Assembly: GCF_004103715.1 (NCBI RefSeq)
Contig: NZ_CP035282.1
Coordinates: 2,036,673-2,100,672, forward strand
Origin: Acidilutibacter cellobiosedens
Lineage (GTDB): Bacteria > Bacillota > Clostridia > Tissierellales > Acidilutibacteraceae
Length of the DNA: 64,000 nt
Direction of reading: 5' to 3'
Under the pieces are notes generated by a model, which worked only from the letters and a program-made list of their open reading frames with translations, was not told the origin of the DNA and searched no databases. Position 1 is the stretch's first letter, and every line of letters begins with the position of its first letter. Below are positions 20,919 to 29,851 of this stretch, piece by piece. The translations under genes were made by a program, and so were the position numbers.

Positions 20919-22073
20919 AATTGCCCAGTAAAATTTTGCCAGTTATATTAAATTACCATTTGATTCGCACTTTTATATCCAAACATACGTCTAGGATAGT
21001 TATTGATCCAATTTTCTATCCTTTTTATCTCTGATTCTTTTAGTTTATCTATATTTGTTCCTTTAGGAACAAATCGCCTGATCAGTTTGTTGGCCACTTC
21101 GTTTGATCCTCGTTCCCATGCGCTGTATGGGTGTGCATAGTAACATGTCGTTCGTCTTTTCCCATCCTTAAGGCATGTTCTTTCTATTCCATCTTTATTT
21201 AGAAATTCTCCTCCGTTATCCATCGTTATGCTTTTAAAAATATTACTGAATTCATCTTTATATTCTCTCTCTATTCTATCTATTACTTTCTTCACTTCTT
21301 CCTGAGTTTTATTATTCATTTTAAATATCTTTTCCTGACGGGTTTTTCTTTCTGTTAATACCAACAAACATGCTTTACCACTGCCTACAACGCTATCCAT
21401 CTCCCAGTTCCCGTATTCGTCCCTTTTTTTTACTTCTTCCGGACGTTGTTCTATACTTCTTCCTTTCAGATTATTAAGGGCTGCTTTTCTCACTCGCTTA
21501 TATTCTCGCTTTTTACCATTTTTCTTTACCGGTAAATCCTTATTACTAATATTTTAGAAACAATCCTTTGTCTATATAATTATATAGCGTCTTTGTACAA
21601 ATGTAACTTTCAAATACAAAACCTTTTTCTTTTATTTCTCCTATTACAGCGTCCGGAGAATATTTCTCATCTTTAATCTTTTTCTCTATGTGGCTAACTA
21701 ATTTGTGATCTTTTCCTATTTTAAGACATCTTCCTTTATTAGCTGCACATTCCTCGTGAACACGCTGTCCTACATCTGCACAATACCTAATCTCTTTTGT
21801 CAGGCTACTATTACTTTCTCTTTTTATTTCCCATTCTATACTTCTGCTGTCACGATCCATCTGAATCCCTATTAAAAGTGGGGTTAACCCCGCTTTTAAT
21901 AGGGATTCAATTTGATATCTTTCTTTTTCCAAAATCTGTTTCCATCTTCTTTTATTTGTGGTACTATTATTTTGATCCATAGTGGTTTCCTCCAGTCATT
22001 GTGTTGTGTTCTCAACTTCATTATAACTGGTTTCTAACCTCTATGGGTCTTTTTTTTATTTATTTGGGCAATT
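20919..22073 (-). mobile_element. IS30-family element, decayed
   Basis: About 1.15 kb, bounded by inverted AATTGCCCA at both ends (20919-20927 and 22065-22073). It carries an IS30-type transposase on the minus strand that is broken by a frameshift. The inverted repeats are short and their inner parts have diverged, so the ends are approximate. No target duplication could be read. It separates the Tneap cas promoter from two CRISPR-repeat-like sequences. Confidence 0.75.
20948..21980 (-). pseudogene. IS30 transposase, frameshifted
   Basis: The N-terminal part (21546-21980, 144 aa) holds the helix-turn-helix region ('ERYQIESLLKAGLTP'). The C-terminal part (20948 to about 21545) holds the DDE core: 'GNWEMDSVVGSG', 'ITMDNGGEF' and 'AWERGSNEVANKLIRRF'. 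Between them the frame is lost at about 21550. The sequence reads CTAAAATATTAGT where CTAAAAATTAGT-type reading would restore 'LKISNKDLPVKKNG', so a single-base change explains it. Members of the family are usually one ORF of about 330-380 aa. An unusual near-perfect palindrome lies inside the N-terminal part (see findings). Confidence 0.85.
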
Positions 22074-22250
22074 CATTATACAACTTATCATTTAGATTTT
22101 ACAAATCAAACATTTAACTGCTCAAAAATTTAGTTTACTTAGATAGTAAAAATATTCTGTGCACATATGGTTTTACAACTGAAACAACTTATCATATTTT
22201 TAACATTTACCTTTTTAAATAATTATGCTATATTAATAAATATAGTAAAT

Positions 22251-22335
22251 ATATTAATAGAACTAATAATAGAATGTAAATTTGTATTTTTATCTGAATT
22301 TAGTTAATAGAACTATATTAGAATTTCTGGTAAAT
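22251..22335 (+). repeat. Two degenerate copies of the large-array CRISPR repeat
   Basis: At 22251-22281 the plus strand reads TTAATAGAACTA, a 4-nt joint, then TAGAATGTAAAT; both blocks are identical to parts of the array repeat. At 22302-22335 the blocks TTAATAGAACTA and TAGAAT recur, then 5 extra bases and GTAAAT. They are about 50 bp apart, too close for the normal 66-bp period, and face away from the cas operon. They lie upstream of cas6 beyond the IS30 element. They could be a relic array end or a crRNA-like regulatory element. Confidence 0.7.
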
Positions 22336-22470
22336 ACTTTCTTAATATATTCTGAATTTTTATTTTTGCATAAAGTTTTCACTGAAAATTATGATTTTTT
22401 ACATTTATTTGAATATCTATAACCTCTAAAATCTATATTCTTAAATTTGCATAAATAACAACATATTATA

Positions 22471-22507
22471 AATATTCTACATCATCCCATATATTCCTTC
22501 TTATTTC
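22471..22507 (+). repeat. Dispersed ~45-bp element, copy D
   Basis: AATATTCTACATCATCCCAT followed by ATATTCCTTCTTATTTCT; it matches copies A, B and C elsewhere in the window. It lies in the gap between the IS30 element and the catabolic operon. The rest of this gap (22074-22683) holds only the degenerate CRISPR repeats and AT-rich sequence. Confidence 0.5.
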
Positions 22508-22683
22508 TCATAAATATGCCAATATTTTTCAAAATCCAAAATAAAATATTGGCATAAAAAATTCTCCTTTCTGACTTAAATCTTATTGTGATTTTCGCCA
22601 AAAAAGAGAATTTCTTCTTACAAAAATATGCTTTTTTACACTGCTTCATCATTCCCATTAACCATAATATATCCATTATAATC

Positions 22684-23457
22684 TTAAAAACCCAATAGCA
22701 ATCCTCCCGTTACATCAACCACAGAACCGACCGCAAGGGCACACTGTTCGCTTGCCAAAAAAGCTACCATATTTCCAATTTCCCAGGGCTCGCCCACACG
22801 TTTAATGGGTGAACGGTTAATACGCTGTTTAAATCCTTCCGGGTTATTTTCCATTTCTTTAACCAATCTTGAATTCATAACATGCCCCGGCATTACTCCG
22901 TTTACACGAATTCCATACTCCGTTAATTCCACGGCCAATGCGTGAGTCAAGCCCCACTCGCCTGCCTTATTGCTTACATAAGCAAGACGGCCTTTTGTAG
23001 TTGACATCATAGCGGCTTTTGAAACAACATTAACAATCCATCCTTTCTGCTTTTTGAGAACAACTCGGCGGGCAAATTCCCTTGACATCAAAAATTGTCC
23101 TGTCAAATTATCTTTTAAGCATTTGTTCCATTCCTCCAAACTGATATCCGTAACCTTATTCGTATATACCTTGCCAGCGTTATTTATAAGTATGTCCACC
23201 CTATCAAAGTATTCTTCCGCGGCATCAAAGATACTCTTAACATCTGCTTCGTTTCCTACATCACCTTGCGCACATATAGCCTTACAGCCATATTTGTCCA
23301 TCAGTTCTTTAGAAAAGGCTTCACTGCTTACGGAATCACTATGATAGTTTATAACAAGATTTGCACCTTCTTTAGCGAATACCTCACTAATCCCTGATCC
23401 TATGCCTTTAGACCCTCCGGTAACTATTACCGTTTTTCCTCTATGACCTAAATCCAT
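22684..23457 (-). CDS. Short-chain dehydrogenase/reductase
   Basis: NAD(P)-dependent oxidoreductase of the classical SDR family. The Rossmann motif is 'VTGGSKGIGSGIS', the structural motif 'LINNAGKV', and the active site 'AYVSNKAG' contains the Tyr-xxx-Lys pair. The length of about 257 aa is typical. ATG 23457 ('MDLGHRGKTV') follows GGGAGAG at good spacing and is chosen over ATG 23472. It is the last gene of the sigma-54-controlled PTS operon, so a sugar-alcohol or keto-sugar intermediate is the likely substrate; the exact one cannot be read. Confidence 0.88.
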   Translation of the reverse strand: MDLGHRGKTVIVTGGSKGIGSGISEVFAKEGANLVINYHSDSVSSEAFSKELMDKYGCKAICAQGDVGNEADVKSIFDAAEEYFDRVDILINNAGKVYTNKVTDISLEEWNKCLKDNLTGQFLMSREFARRVVLKKQKGWIVNVVSKAAMMSTTKGRLAYVSNKAGEWGLTHALAVELTEYGIRVNGVMPGHVMNSRLVKEMENNPEGFKQRINRSPIKRVGEPWEIGNMVAFLASEQCALAVGSVVDVTGGLLLGF

Positions 23458-23520
23458 ATTTTTCTCTCCCATCTTTATAAATAATCCCTTATCGTCATAG
23501 GAAATATTATATATTCATGC

Positions 23521-24636
23521 CTAATATAGATTTCTATTAATTTCTTCTAATTCTTCTTTAGCCAACGGTATATAACTTGTAGCTAAAACAGACTGCAATT
23601 CATTGTATACTTCTTCCGCGAACTCCTTTATTTCATTCTCACGCATTCCAAAATCCCTCAGTTTTTTTACCGGCCAGATTTTATTCAGTAAATTGCTTAA
23701 TTCATCAATAACATTATCAGTATTACAATTTAAAATTTCAGTCAAACATTTACACAAATTTTTTATCTTCCCCTCAGGATTCTTGGAATAATATTTTCTT
23801 AAAACTTCACAGAAAAATTGATAATTACTTTCTCCATGTGCCACATGATATCTTCCGCTCAGCGGAAATGCAAGGGCGTGTACCGCACCGCAACCTGCAT
23901 TGCCAAAAGAAATTCCCGCATAATTGCTTGCCAACAAAACATCTTTTTCAATATCTTTTCTCTTTTCCTGCCCTTCATTGGCTATTACAAGAAAACTTTT
24001 TACTATTGTTCTAATGGCAGCCATTGCAAAAATATCCGTATAAGGAGTAGCATTGGGTGATAAAAATGATTCTACACCATGGATTAAAGCATCAATAGAA
24101 CTGTAAGCAAAAAATCTATAGGGCAAAGTTGATATCAGCTGAGGTATGAGTACCGCGGCATCAGCAAAATAAGCGTCATAAGCCATTCTAACCTTTGTTT
24201 TTCTCTGTACTGATGTGATTATCGCCGACCTTGTAACTTCGCTTCCTGTACCGCATGTAGTCGGTATCAATATTAATTCCTTTTCCCGAATAATTTTGGA
24301 CGGGTCATCAAAAATTTCTTCTGCGGATTCAAAAGATTTAAGGGATAATAATTTTGATATATCTATAACGGTTCCCCCGCCTACAGCTATAACACGTTTA
24401 TAACTCATTCCCTTTGTCTTTTTTAATATCGCATCTACCATCACATCCGATGGCTCACCGTTTCCGAACTCTTCTTGGAATATTATCTTACAAGAGAGGT
24501 TGAGGCCTTTCATAAAAGGTTCATAAATAAATCTTTGTGTAACAAGTAAATCTTCTTTATCTATAGGAAAATTCTCTGTAAATTCTTTAAACGTATCAAA
24601 CTCATATATATCAGGTACTATTCTAAACTTACTCAT
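23521..24636 (-). CDS. Iron-containing alcohol dehydrogenase
   Basis: Group III (Fe-ADH) family, 371 aa. Seen: the nucleotide-binding 'VIAVGGGTVIDISK', the family motif 'LIPTTCGTGSEVTR', and metal-ligand regions 'DALIHGVESFLS' and 'GAVHALAFPLSGRYHVAHGE' (here in parts). The closest remembered relatives are 4-hydroxybutyrate dehydrogenase and 1,3-propanediol-type enzymes. In this operon it probably reduces an aldehyde from one of the aldolase reactions to an alcohol and regenerates NAD. It lies between the SDR and a zinc dehydrogenase. Confidence 0.87.
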   Translation of the reverse strand: MSKFRIVPDIYEFDTFKEFTENFPIDKEDLLVTQRFIYEPFMKGLNLSCKIIFQEEFGNGEPSDVMVDAILKKTKGMSYKRVIAVGGGTVIDISKLLSLKSFESAEEIFDDPSKIIREKELILIPTTCGTGSEVTRSAIITSVQRKTKVRMAYDAYFADAAVLIPQLISTLPYRFFAYSSIDALIHGVESFLSPNATPYTDIFAMAAIRTIVKSFLVIANEGQEKRKDIEKDVLLASNYAGISFGNAGCGAVHALAFPLSGRYHVAHGESNYQFFCEVLRKYYSKNPEGKIKNLCKCLTEILNCNTDNVIDELSNLLNKIWPVKKLRDFGMRENEIKEFAEEVYNELQSVLATSYIPLAKEELEEINRNLY

Positions 24637-24662
24637 TTTTCTCTCCTCCGTTTTCTGCTTCC

Positions 24663-25721
24663 TTATATATCGAATTTTATCATTGCTTTAAGAACGTCCT
24701 TTTTTATTGTAGCATCAAAAGCTTCCTGCCATTTTTCAATAGGAAAGCATTTACTGACCAATTTCTCAAATTTATCAGGATACCTGGAAAGAACATTCAG
24801 TGCCCCCGTCCAGCTGGACGGCCTTGAACTGCGGCCTGCAGTAATATATAACTGATTTTTATAAATATATGACATATCGACCGTATACATATTTGACTCC
24901 AGACTTGGCACTCCGCCTATAACAATACGCCCCATTTTTCTGACAAGGTGCAAGGCCGTATCAAAAGCCTGATTTGAACCTATAGCATCTACCGAAATAT
25001 CGGCTAAATCTCCGTTACATAATTCTCTTACTCTTTCATCTAAATTGTCTATATCATTAGTAAGAACGGAACAGCCGAATTCTTTAGCAGCTTCTAATCT
25101 ATGACTGCTATGCCTTGTCCCTATCATAATCACCTTAGCACCGGCGGCTAAAGCTACCAAAGAGCAACACAAACCTATTATCCCAGGACCTATGATTACA
25201 ATATTTTCGCCACTATGAATATGTCCCCTATCATAAACAATATGGTAGGCACAAGCTAATGGTTCGGCAAGGGCACCAACCTTTAATGACACATTTTCAG
25301 GGAGTAATCTGATATTTCTTTCAGGCACGATTACATATTCTGCAAAGCTACCGTTTATAGCAGAGCCGAGCCCTTTTCTGCTAGGGCACATATTCCAATC
25401 TCCGGAATGACAATAACGGCAGGCACCACAGTTATCAACGGTTGTCTCATAAACAACTTTATCCCCTACCTTCGTACGAGTTACACTTTTTCCCACTTCC
25501 ACAACAATTCCACTGGCTTCATGACCCAAGATTACTGGCGGCTTAAGCTTAGCAGAATCTCCAACCGCATCAACTTTCATTAATTTAATGTCCGAACCGC
25601 CGCATACTCCGGCATAAGCAACCTTTACTTTAACCCAATTATCTTTATCAACAACCGGTTCGGGGATCTCTACCACATTCATATCATAAGCTTTTTCCGT
25701 TAGCCTCATCAATGCTTTCAT
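24663..25721 (-). CDS. Zinc-dependent alcohol/polyol dehydrogenase
   Basis: Medium-chain dehydrogenase, 352 aa, of the sorbitol/threonine dehydrogenase group. Catalytic zinc ligands: Cys in 'YAGVCGGSDIKL' and 'GHEASG'. A structural zinc site is in 'CGACRYCHSGDWNMC'. The Rossmann motif is 'IIGPGIIGLCC'. It probably oxidises a polyol or phosphorylated polyol entering through the PTS. It is one of two zinc enzymes in the operon; the other, at 31302-32360, differs in sequence, so they likely act on different carbons or steps. Confidence 0.87.
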   Translation of the reverse strand: MKALMRLTEKAYDMNVVEIPEPVVDKDNWVKVKVAYAGVCGGSDIKLMKVDAVGDSAKLKPPVILGHEASGIVVEVGKSVTRTKVGDKVVYETTVDNCGACRYCHSGDWNMCPSRKGLGSAINGSFAEYVIVPERNIRLLPENVSLKVGALAEPLACAYHIVYDRGHIHSGENIVIIGPGIIGLCCSLVALAAGAKVIMIGTRHSSHRLEAAKEFGCSVLTNDIDNLDERVRELCNGDLADISVDAIGSNQAFDTALHLVRKMGRIVIGGVPSLESNMYTVDMSYIYKNQLYITAGRSSRPSSWTGALNVLSRYPDKFEKLVSKCFPIEKWQEAFDATIKKDVLKAMIKFDI

Positions 25722-25744
25722 AATTGTCCTATTCTTCCTTTCTT

Positions 25745-26407
25745 TTATATTACTTTTCTATTTTTTAAAGATATTTCTTTTACTTTCTGAACATAATTAT
25801 CCGGTAATGGTTTAATGCTCTTCCCCGTTGCCAATAGTATTAAATACTGTTCACTCGTCCTTTCAATGTTATCATTAACTATCATTGCTTTTTCCATTGT
25901 AATTCCTACCCCAATGACACCATGGTTTTCCATAATAATGCCTGCTCTTGTTCCTATTGATTTTCTTATGTTTTCAGCAAGCTTTAAAGAACCGGCAGGT
26001 GCAAAAGGAGCTATAGGTATCTCACCGCCCAAATAACTTACGCTCTCTAAATCAATAATTGGCAATTCGCTAACACCTTCTATGGAACCAATTAATGTAC
26101 CATACTTTGAATGAGAATGTATGATTGCATTAACTTCCGGTCTTTCTAAAAAAATATATCTATGCATAGTAACTTCCACAGAAGGTTTGTATTTTCCATC
26201 AACAATATTTCCTTCCATGTCTATTACACAAAGATCAGCAGCAGCAAGAGTTGCATATGCCCTTGAGGAAGGAGTTATTACAAACATATTTTCTCCTTCT
26301 ACTCTTGCACTGATATTTCCTGCAGTTCCTAAGGAATAACCCCTTTCGGCCATCATTTTTACTCCCCACATTATCTCTTCTTTCGCTTTTTGTATTCCAT
26401 TACACAT
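25745..26407 (-). CDS. Class II aldolase/adducin family protein (fuculose-phosphate aldolase-like)
   Basis: Zinc aldolase fold, 220 aa. Motifs: 'GTAGNISAR' (phosphate binding), 'ITPSSRAY', 'IIHSHSKYGT' with the His-x-His metal ligands, and 'IIMENHGVIGVG' with a further His ligand. Family members cleave L-fuculose-1-phosphate, L-rhamnulose-1-phosphate or L-ribulose-5-phosphate relatives; some are epimerases. Here the context is a PTS plus a second aldolase, so retro-aldol cleavage of a ketose phosphate to DHAP plus an aldehyde is a fair inference. The specificity is not readable. Confidence 0.87.
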   Translation of the reverse strand: MCNGIQKAKEEIMWGVKMMAERGYSLGTAGNISARVEGENMFVITPSSRAYATLAAADLCVIDMEGNIVDGKYKPSVEVTMHRYIFLERPEVNAIIHSHSKYGTLIGSIEGVSELPIIDLESVSYLGGEIPIAPFAPAGSLKLAENIRKSIGTRAGIIMENHGVIGVGITMEKAMIVNDNIERTSEQYLILLATGKSIKPLPDNYVQKVKEISLKNRKVI

Positions 26408-26438
26408 TATACTTACACTCCTTTTTATAAATACATTC

Positions 26439-26939
26439 TTATATGCTCTTAAAATATTTATCCTTTATGCTTTTCCATGTTTTAATCTTTGTATCAGTAG
26501 TTATTTGAAATATTATCTCCATTCCTTTCTTCTCCATTTCGTTTAGCATTTTTGCATCGCTTTCATTTAGCGCTATAGTGCCTTCCACAGCTATTCTTCC
26601 TGGACCGCCTGCGATTCCGCCTACTTGCAACTTACTGTAATCAAATCCTTTAATATATGATTTATAAGCCGTAGGAACTCCGCTAAATAAAACTAAAATC
26701 GGACCGGTTTTTCCAAACTTGTCATCTTTCCATAAAGAAACTGCTTGATCAACAGTAATTGTTTCAACTTTGACTCCAGGGGGGGCAGCCATAGTATATA
26801 TCTGAGTCATCAATGGGTCCTTAGCAATATTATCATCAATAATAATGATTTTTTTTGCTTCCGTAACTTTAACCCACATTGTAACCACTTGCCCATGAAT
26901 CAGCCTACTATCAATACGTACTAAACTTACTTCAGCCAT
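26439..26939 (-). CDS. PTS mannose/sorbose-family EIIB
   Basis: Phosphocarrier subunit, 166 aa. The phosphorylated His is in 'VRIDSRLIHGQVV' (residue 15 from the chosen start), the standard place. The C-terminal half 'GGIAGGPGRIAVEGT' is also family-typical. ATG 26939 lies 9 nt after AAGGAGGA; the ATG at 26948 touches that site and is less likely. It receives phosphate from the EIIA encoded at 29852-30310 and gives it to sugar bound by the EIIC-EIID fusion. It is separated from the other PTS genes by a dehydrogenase gene. Confidence 0.93.
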   Translation of the reverse strand: MAEVSLVRIDSRLIHGQVVTMWVKVTEAKKIIIIDDNIAKDPLMTQIYTMAAPPGVKVETITVDQAVSLWKDDKFGKTGPILVLFSGVPTAYKSYIKGFDYSKLQVGGIAGGPGRIAVEGTIALNESDAKMLNEMEKKGMEIIFQITTDTKIKTWKSIKDKYFKSI

Positions 26940-26983
26940 CTGTTCCATTCCTCCTTAAGAATACTTTCCACTTTTATATATAT

Positions 26984-28027
26984 TTACTTTTTCCATACAA
27001 GCTGCGGTTCCTGATTATTTGCATATCTGATAATTTCGTCGCATATCATACGGGACTGCCATAAATAAACGCCGTATGTCCAGCCGGCAATATGAGGTGT
27101 TATTATCACGTTATCTCTGTGTAAAAGAGGATGATTTTTAGGGCAAGGCTCAATCCACATGACATCCATAGCCGCCCCAGCTATTTGATTATTATCCAAG
27201 GCTTTGATCAATGCTTTCTGTTCTATAACACTGGCTCTTGATGTATTGATTAAAAATGACGTCGGTTTCATCTTTTCAAACCAGGTAGAATCTATTAAAC
27301 CTATAGTGGAGTCATTTGCCGGAAGGTGAATAGTTATTATATCGGAATTTATCAATAATTCTTCTAAATTACAAGGTTTTACACCTGCCTCCTCTATGAT
27401 CTTTTTCGGACAAAACGGATCATAGACATTAACATCCATATTAAAAGTTTTTGCAATTTTTCCAACTTTAGAACCTATGGCTCCGAAACCGACTATTCCC
27501 AAAGTTTTCCCATATAGTTCCTGACCTGACGGTATTATATCCCTTACAAAAATTTTATCATTTTTCCACAAGACATCTTTTTTTCCCTCAGTCCTGTATA
27601 TATCCTCTACTTTGTCTCCCAAAAGCGTACCATCATTTATTTTGCTACAGCTCATTCCGATATTTCTTACAAGGGCAAGCATCAATCCCACTGTAAATTC
27701 AGCTACGGACTGCGCATTTCTTCCCGGGCAATAAACCAACGGAATATTCAATTCCCGGGCTGCCTGACAATCAACATTTACCGGAGTGCCACGACCGCAG
27801 CCTAAAAGTTTTAATCCGGCACTTTTCCACTTTTCTAAACATCTGCGGGTAACCAAGTCTGAACCGATATATATGATTTCACATCCCATGCATTGTTCTA
27901 TCAACTCTTCCTCTCCTATAAATCCTTCATTCAATAAACTTCCGACTTTTTTAATGTCACAGACTTCAGCTACTCTGTCATAATAAGGCTGTTCCAATTT
28001 AGTACCTAATGCTAATTTTATTTTCAT
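26984..28027 (-). CDS. D-isomer-specific 2-hydroxyacid dehydrogenase
   Basis: NAD-dependent enzyme of 347 aa from ATG 28027, which has an AGAGGTGG site; the longer frame to 28120 is not needed. The Rossmann motif is 'TLGIVGFGAIGSKVG'. Catalytic regions are 'LINTSRASVIEQ' (Arg), 'MDVMWIEPCP' (Glu) and 'IITPHIAGW' (His). The substrate is unknown. In this operon it may act on a keto- or hydroxy-acid derived from the transported sugar. Similar enzymes accompany xylulokinase-type pathways. Confidence 0.87.
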   Translation of the reverse strand: MKIKLALGTKLEQPYYDRVAEVCDIKKVGSLLNEGFIGEEELIEQCMGCEIIYIGSDLVTRRCLEKWKSAGLKLLGCGRGTPVNVDCQAARELNIPLVYCPGRNAQSVAEFTVGLMLALVRNIGMSCSKINDGTLLGDKVEDIYRTEGKKDVLWKNDKIFVRDIIPSGQELYGKTLGIVGFGAIGSKVGKIAKTFNMDVNVYDPFCPKKIIEEAGVKPCNLEELLINSDIITIHLPANDSTIGLIDSTWFEKMKPTSFLINTSRASVIEQKALIKALDNNQIAGAAMDVMWIEPCPKNHPLLHRDNVIITPHIAGWTYGVYLWQSRMICDEIIRYANNQEPQLVWKK

Positions 28028-28153
28028 TATTCCACCTCTTTTTGATGCTCCGTTAATTTTTTTAATAATCTCACCGTTATTACATGTATCAGATGGATTG
28101 TCTCTAAAATTTAGAAACAATCTATCTGAACATACGAACTAAAACCTATCGGA

Positions 28154-29764
28154 TTATACAAGAATACCAAGAAAACCTAATATAAAAGTACCAACTAATA
28201 GTGCAAGCATTGCATTTAACATCTTTCCACCTTTTTTAAGATATTTATACAACAATAGGATTACAACAAGTACAGGTATACCGGGTAATATTGCATCCAA
28301 TAATCCCGTCTGAAGGTTCAAAGGTGTCCCACCTGTAGGTATCATAATACCAAGTGTTACCTTAACCATTGATGCTGACATTCCACCCATTGCAAATAAG
28401 CCTAAAACGCCAAAAAACGATATAATCTTTTGTATCTGTCCTGACTGAAGCAAATTACTTGCTGCCCTTGTCCCAAGCCTATATCCCAAATGAACCAAGT
28501 TATAACCTTCAAATTGAGTAATCGCAAGAAGAATAAGTATCGGAACTACGGCAGCCCACCAATATCCTTTTAAGCCATAGGCAACAAATAACGATAAAAT
28601 AAGCGGTCTTAAGTTAACAAGATTAATAGTATCGCCAATGCCGGCAAAGGGTCCCATTAAAGCATTCTTTACATTAATTACTGTTTCTTCAGGAACGTCT
28701 TCTCCTCTAGCCTTCTGTTCCTCCATAGAAATAACTATACCTTCTATAAGAGTGCCGCCTATAGATGCCTCTGTATTGTAAAACAGCAAATGTCTTTGGA
28801 TAGCTTTACGTAATTCATCCGGCTTATCTTTATATACTTTTCTAAGTATAGGGAGTATGGACCATGCAAAGCAAAGCCCCTTCATCCTTTCAAAGCCGTC
28901 TGACATGAAAGCGGTAATCCACCAACGATGATAACAGGTAGTAATATCCTTCTTAGTCACCACTTTATATTCTTCAGATCTTTCGTCGTTCCTCTTTTTA
29001 AGAAGGTCAAAAATCCCTTCCTCATTATTATTGTCCTTTGTTCCATAGCGATAATCAAGATATGCGATAAATATAGCAACTATGGCTACTACCATTGTTC
29101 CTACCTGAGTATATTGAACAAAGAAAAAACCTACAAAGAAAAACGGCATTAAATCGCTGCGGCCTATCATTTTCATAACCATAGCAAATCCAATTGCAGG
29201 CATTGCTTTACTTACCACACCCAATCCTGCCGTCACCGTAGCCGGTAGTACTGAAGCCGCATTAGAAAGCCAGCTTCCGCCGAAATAAAGAATTAAACTC
29301 ATGGGTATCCACATGGTAATGATCTTCTGAACAGCCGGGAATACTATATGAGCTAAAGTTATCCCTTTAAAATTAAGCTTTTCGGCACATTTATCCGCAA
29401 AGCTGTACCAGAATGAATATAAACTTTTATTAAGAGTCCAAAGTTGTGCGAATAACAATGAAACAGGCACAGCTAATGCTATTGCCACATCGGGATTCAT
29501 TCCATAGGCAATAACACATGTCGCAGGTACAATACCTGCTGCTGCCTGATCTGCAGGTGCCACGCTCCCCGCATTTATAAAAGCTAAATATGCAGGCATT
29601 ATAGTAGCTCCGATTATCATTGCCGTTGGAACATCTCCAAGGATTAATCCGACTAAAAGAACATTACATAACGGAAATCTAAAAAAAGATTCGGTAATGG
29701 TTCCAAGATAAATCGAACTAAGCCAATAACAGCCGCCCAATAAAATCGATTGTAATACTGTCAT
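28154..29764 (-). CDS. PTS mannose-family EIIC-EIID fusion permease
   Basis: One polypeptide of 536 aa holds both membrane subunits. Residues 1 to about 245 are EIIC-like ('LVGLILGDVPTAMIIGATI', many membrane helices). A polar linker follows ('TKDNNNEEGIFDLLKKRNDE'). From about residue 275 comes EIID ('RWWITAFMSDGFERMKG', 'AIQRHLLFYNTE', 'NALMGPFAGIGDTIN'). In most systems these are two genes (manY and manZ type). No frameshift or sequence break is seen, so this is a true fusion. ATG 29764 follows AGGAGGAAAG. Transport is coupled to phosphorylation by the EIIB at 26439-26939. Confidence 0.92.
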   Translation of the reverse strand: MTVLQSILLGGCYWLSSIYLGTITESFFRFPLCNVLLVGLILGDVPTAMIIGATIMPAYLAFINAGSVAPADQAAAGIVPATCVIAYGMNPDVAIALAVPVSLLFAQLWTLNKSLYSFWYSFADKCAEKLNFKGITLAHIVFPAVQKIITMWIPMSLILYFGGSWLSNAASVLPATVTAGLGVVSKAMPAIGFAMVMKMIGRSDLMPFFFVGFFFVQYTQVGTMVVAIVAIFIAYLDYRYGTKDNNNEEGIFDLLKKRNDERSEEYKVVTKKDITTCYHRWWITAFMSDGFERMKGLCFAWSILPILRKVYKDKPDELRKAIQRHLLFYNTEASIGGTLIEGIVISMEEQKARGEDVPEETVINVKNALMGPFAGIGDTINLVNLRPLILSLFVAYGLKGYWWAAVVPILILLAITQFEGYNLVHLGYRLGTRAASNLLQSGQIQKIISFFGVLGLFAMGGMSASMVKVTLGIMIPTGGTPLNLQTGLLDAILPGIPVLVVILLLYKYLKKGGKMLNAMLALLVGTFILGFLGILV

Positions 29765-29851
29765 ATCCTTTCCTCCTATTCTTTTCATTTAATTAAATAT
29801 TAGTTATAACGATCTTTACGATTAACAAAATATTCCTACCACTTGACTCCG

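Noticed and set aside
20848-22300. Claim that the repeat mimic guides Cascade to the cas promoter
   Set aside because: The match is only about six bases plus the AAAT before it, in very AT-rich DNA, and no plausible PAM is evident; kept only as a hypothesis.
22482-22676. 64-codon frame after the short-chain dehydrogenase
   Set aside because: It has no ribosome site, an odd composition rich in Lys, Phe and Ile from AT-rich DNA, and overlaps a dispersed element; it is not convincing as a gene.
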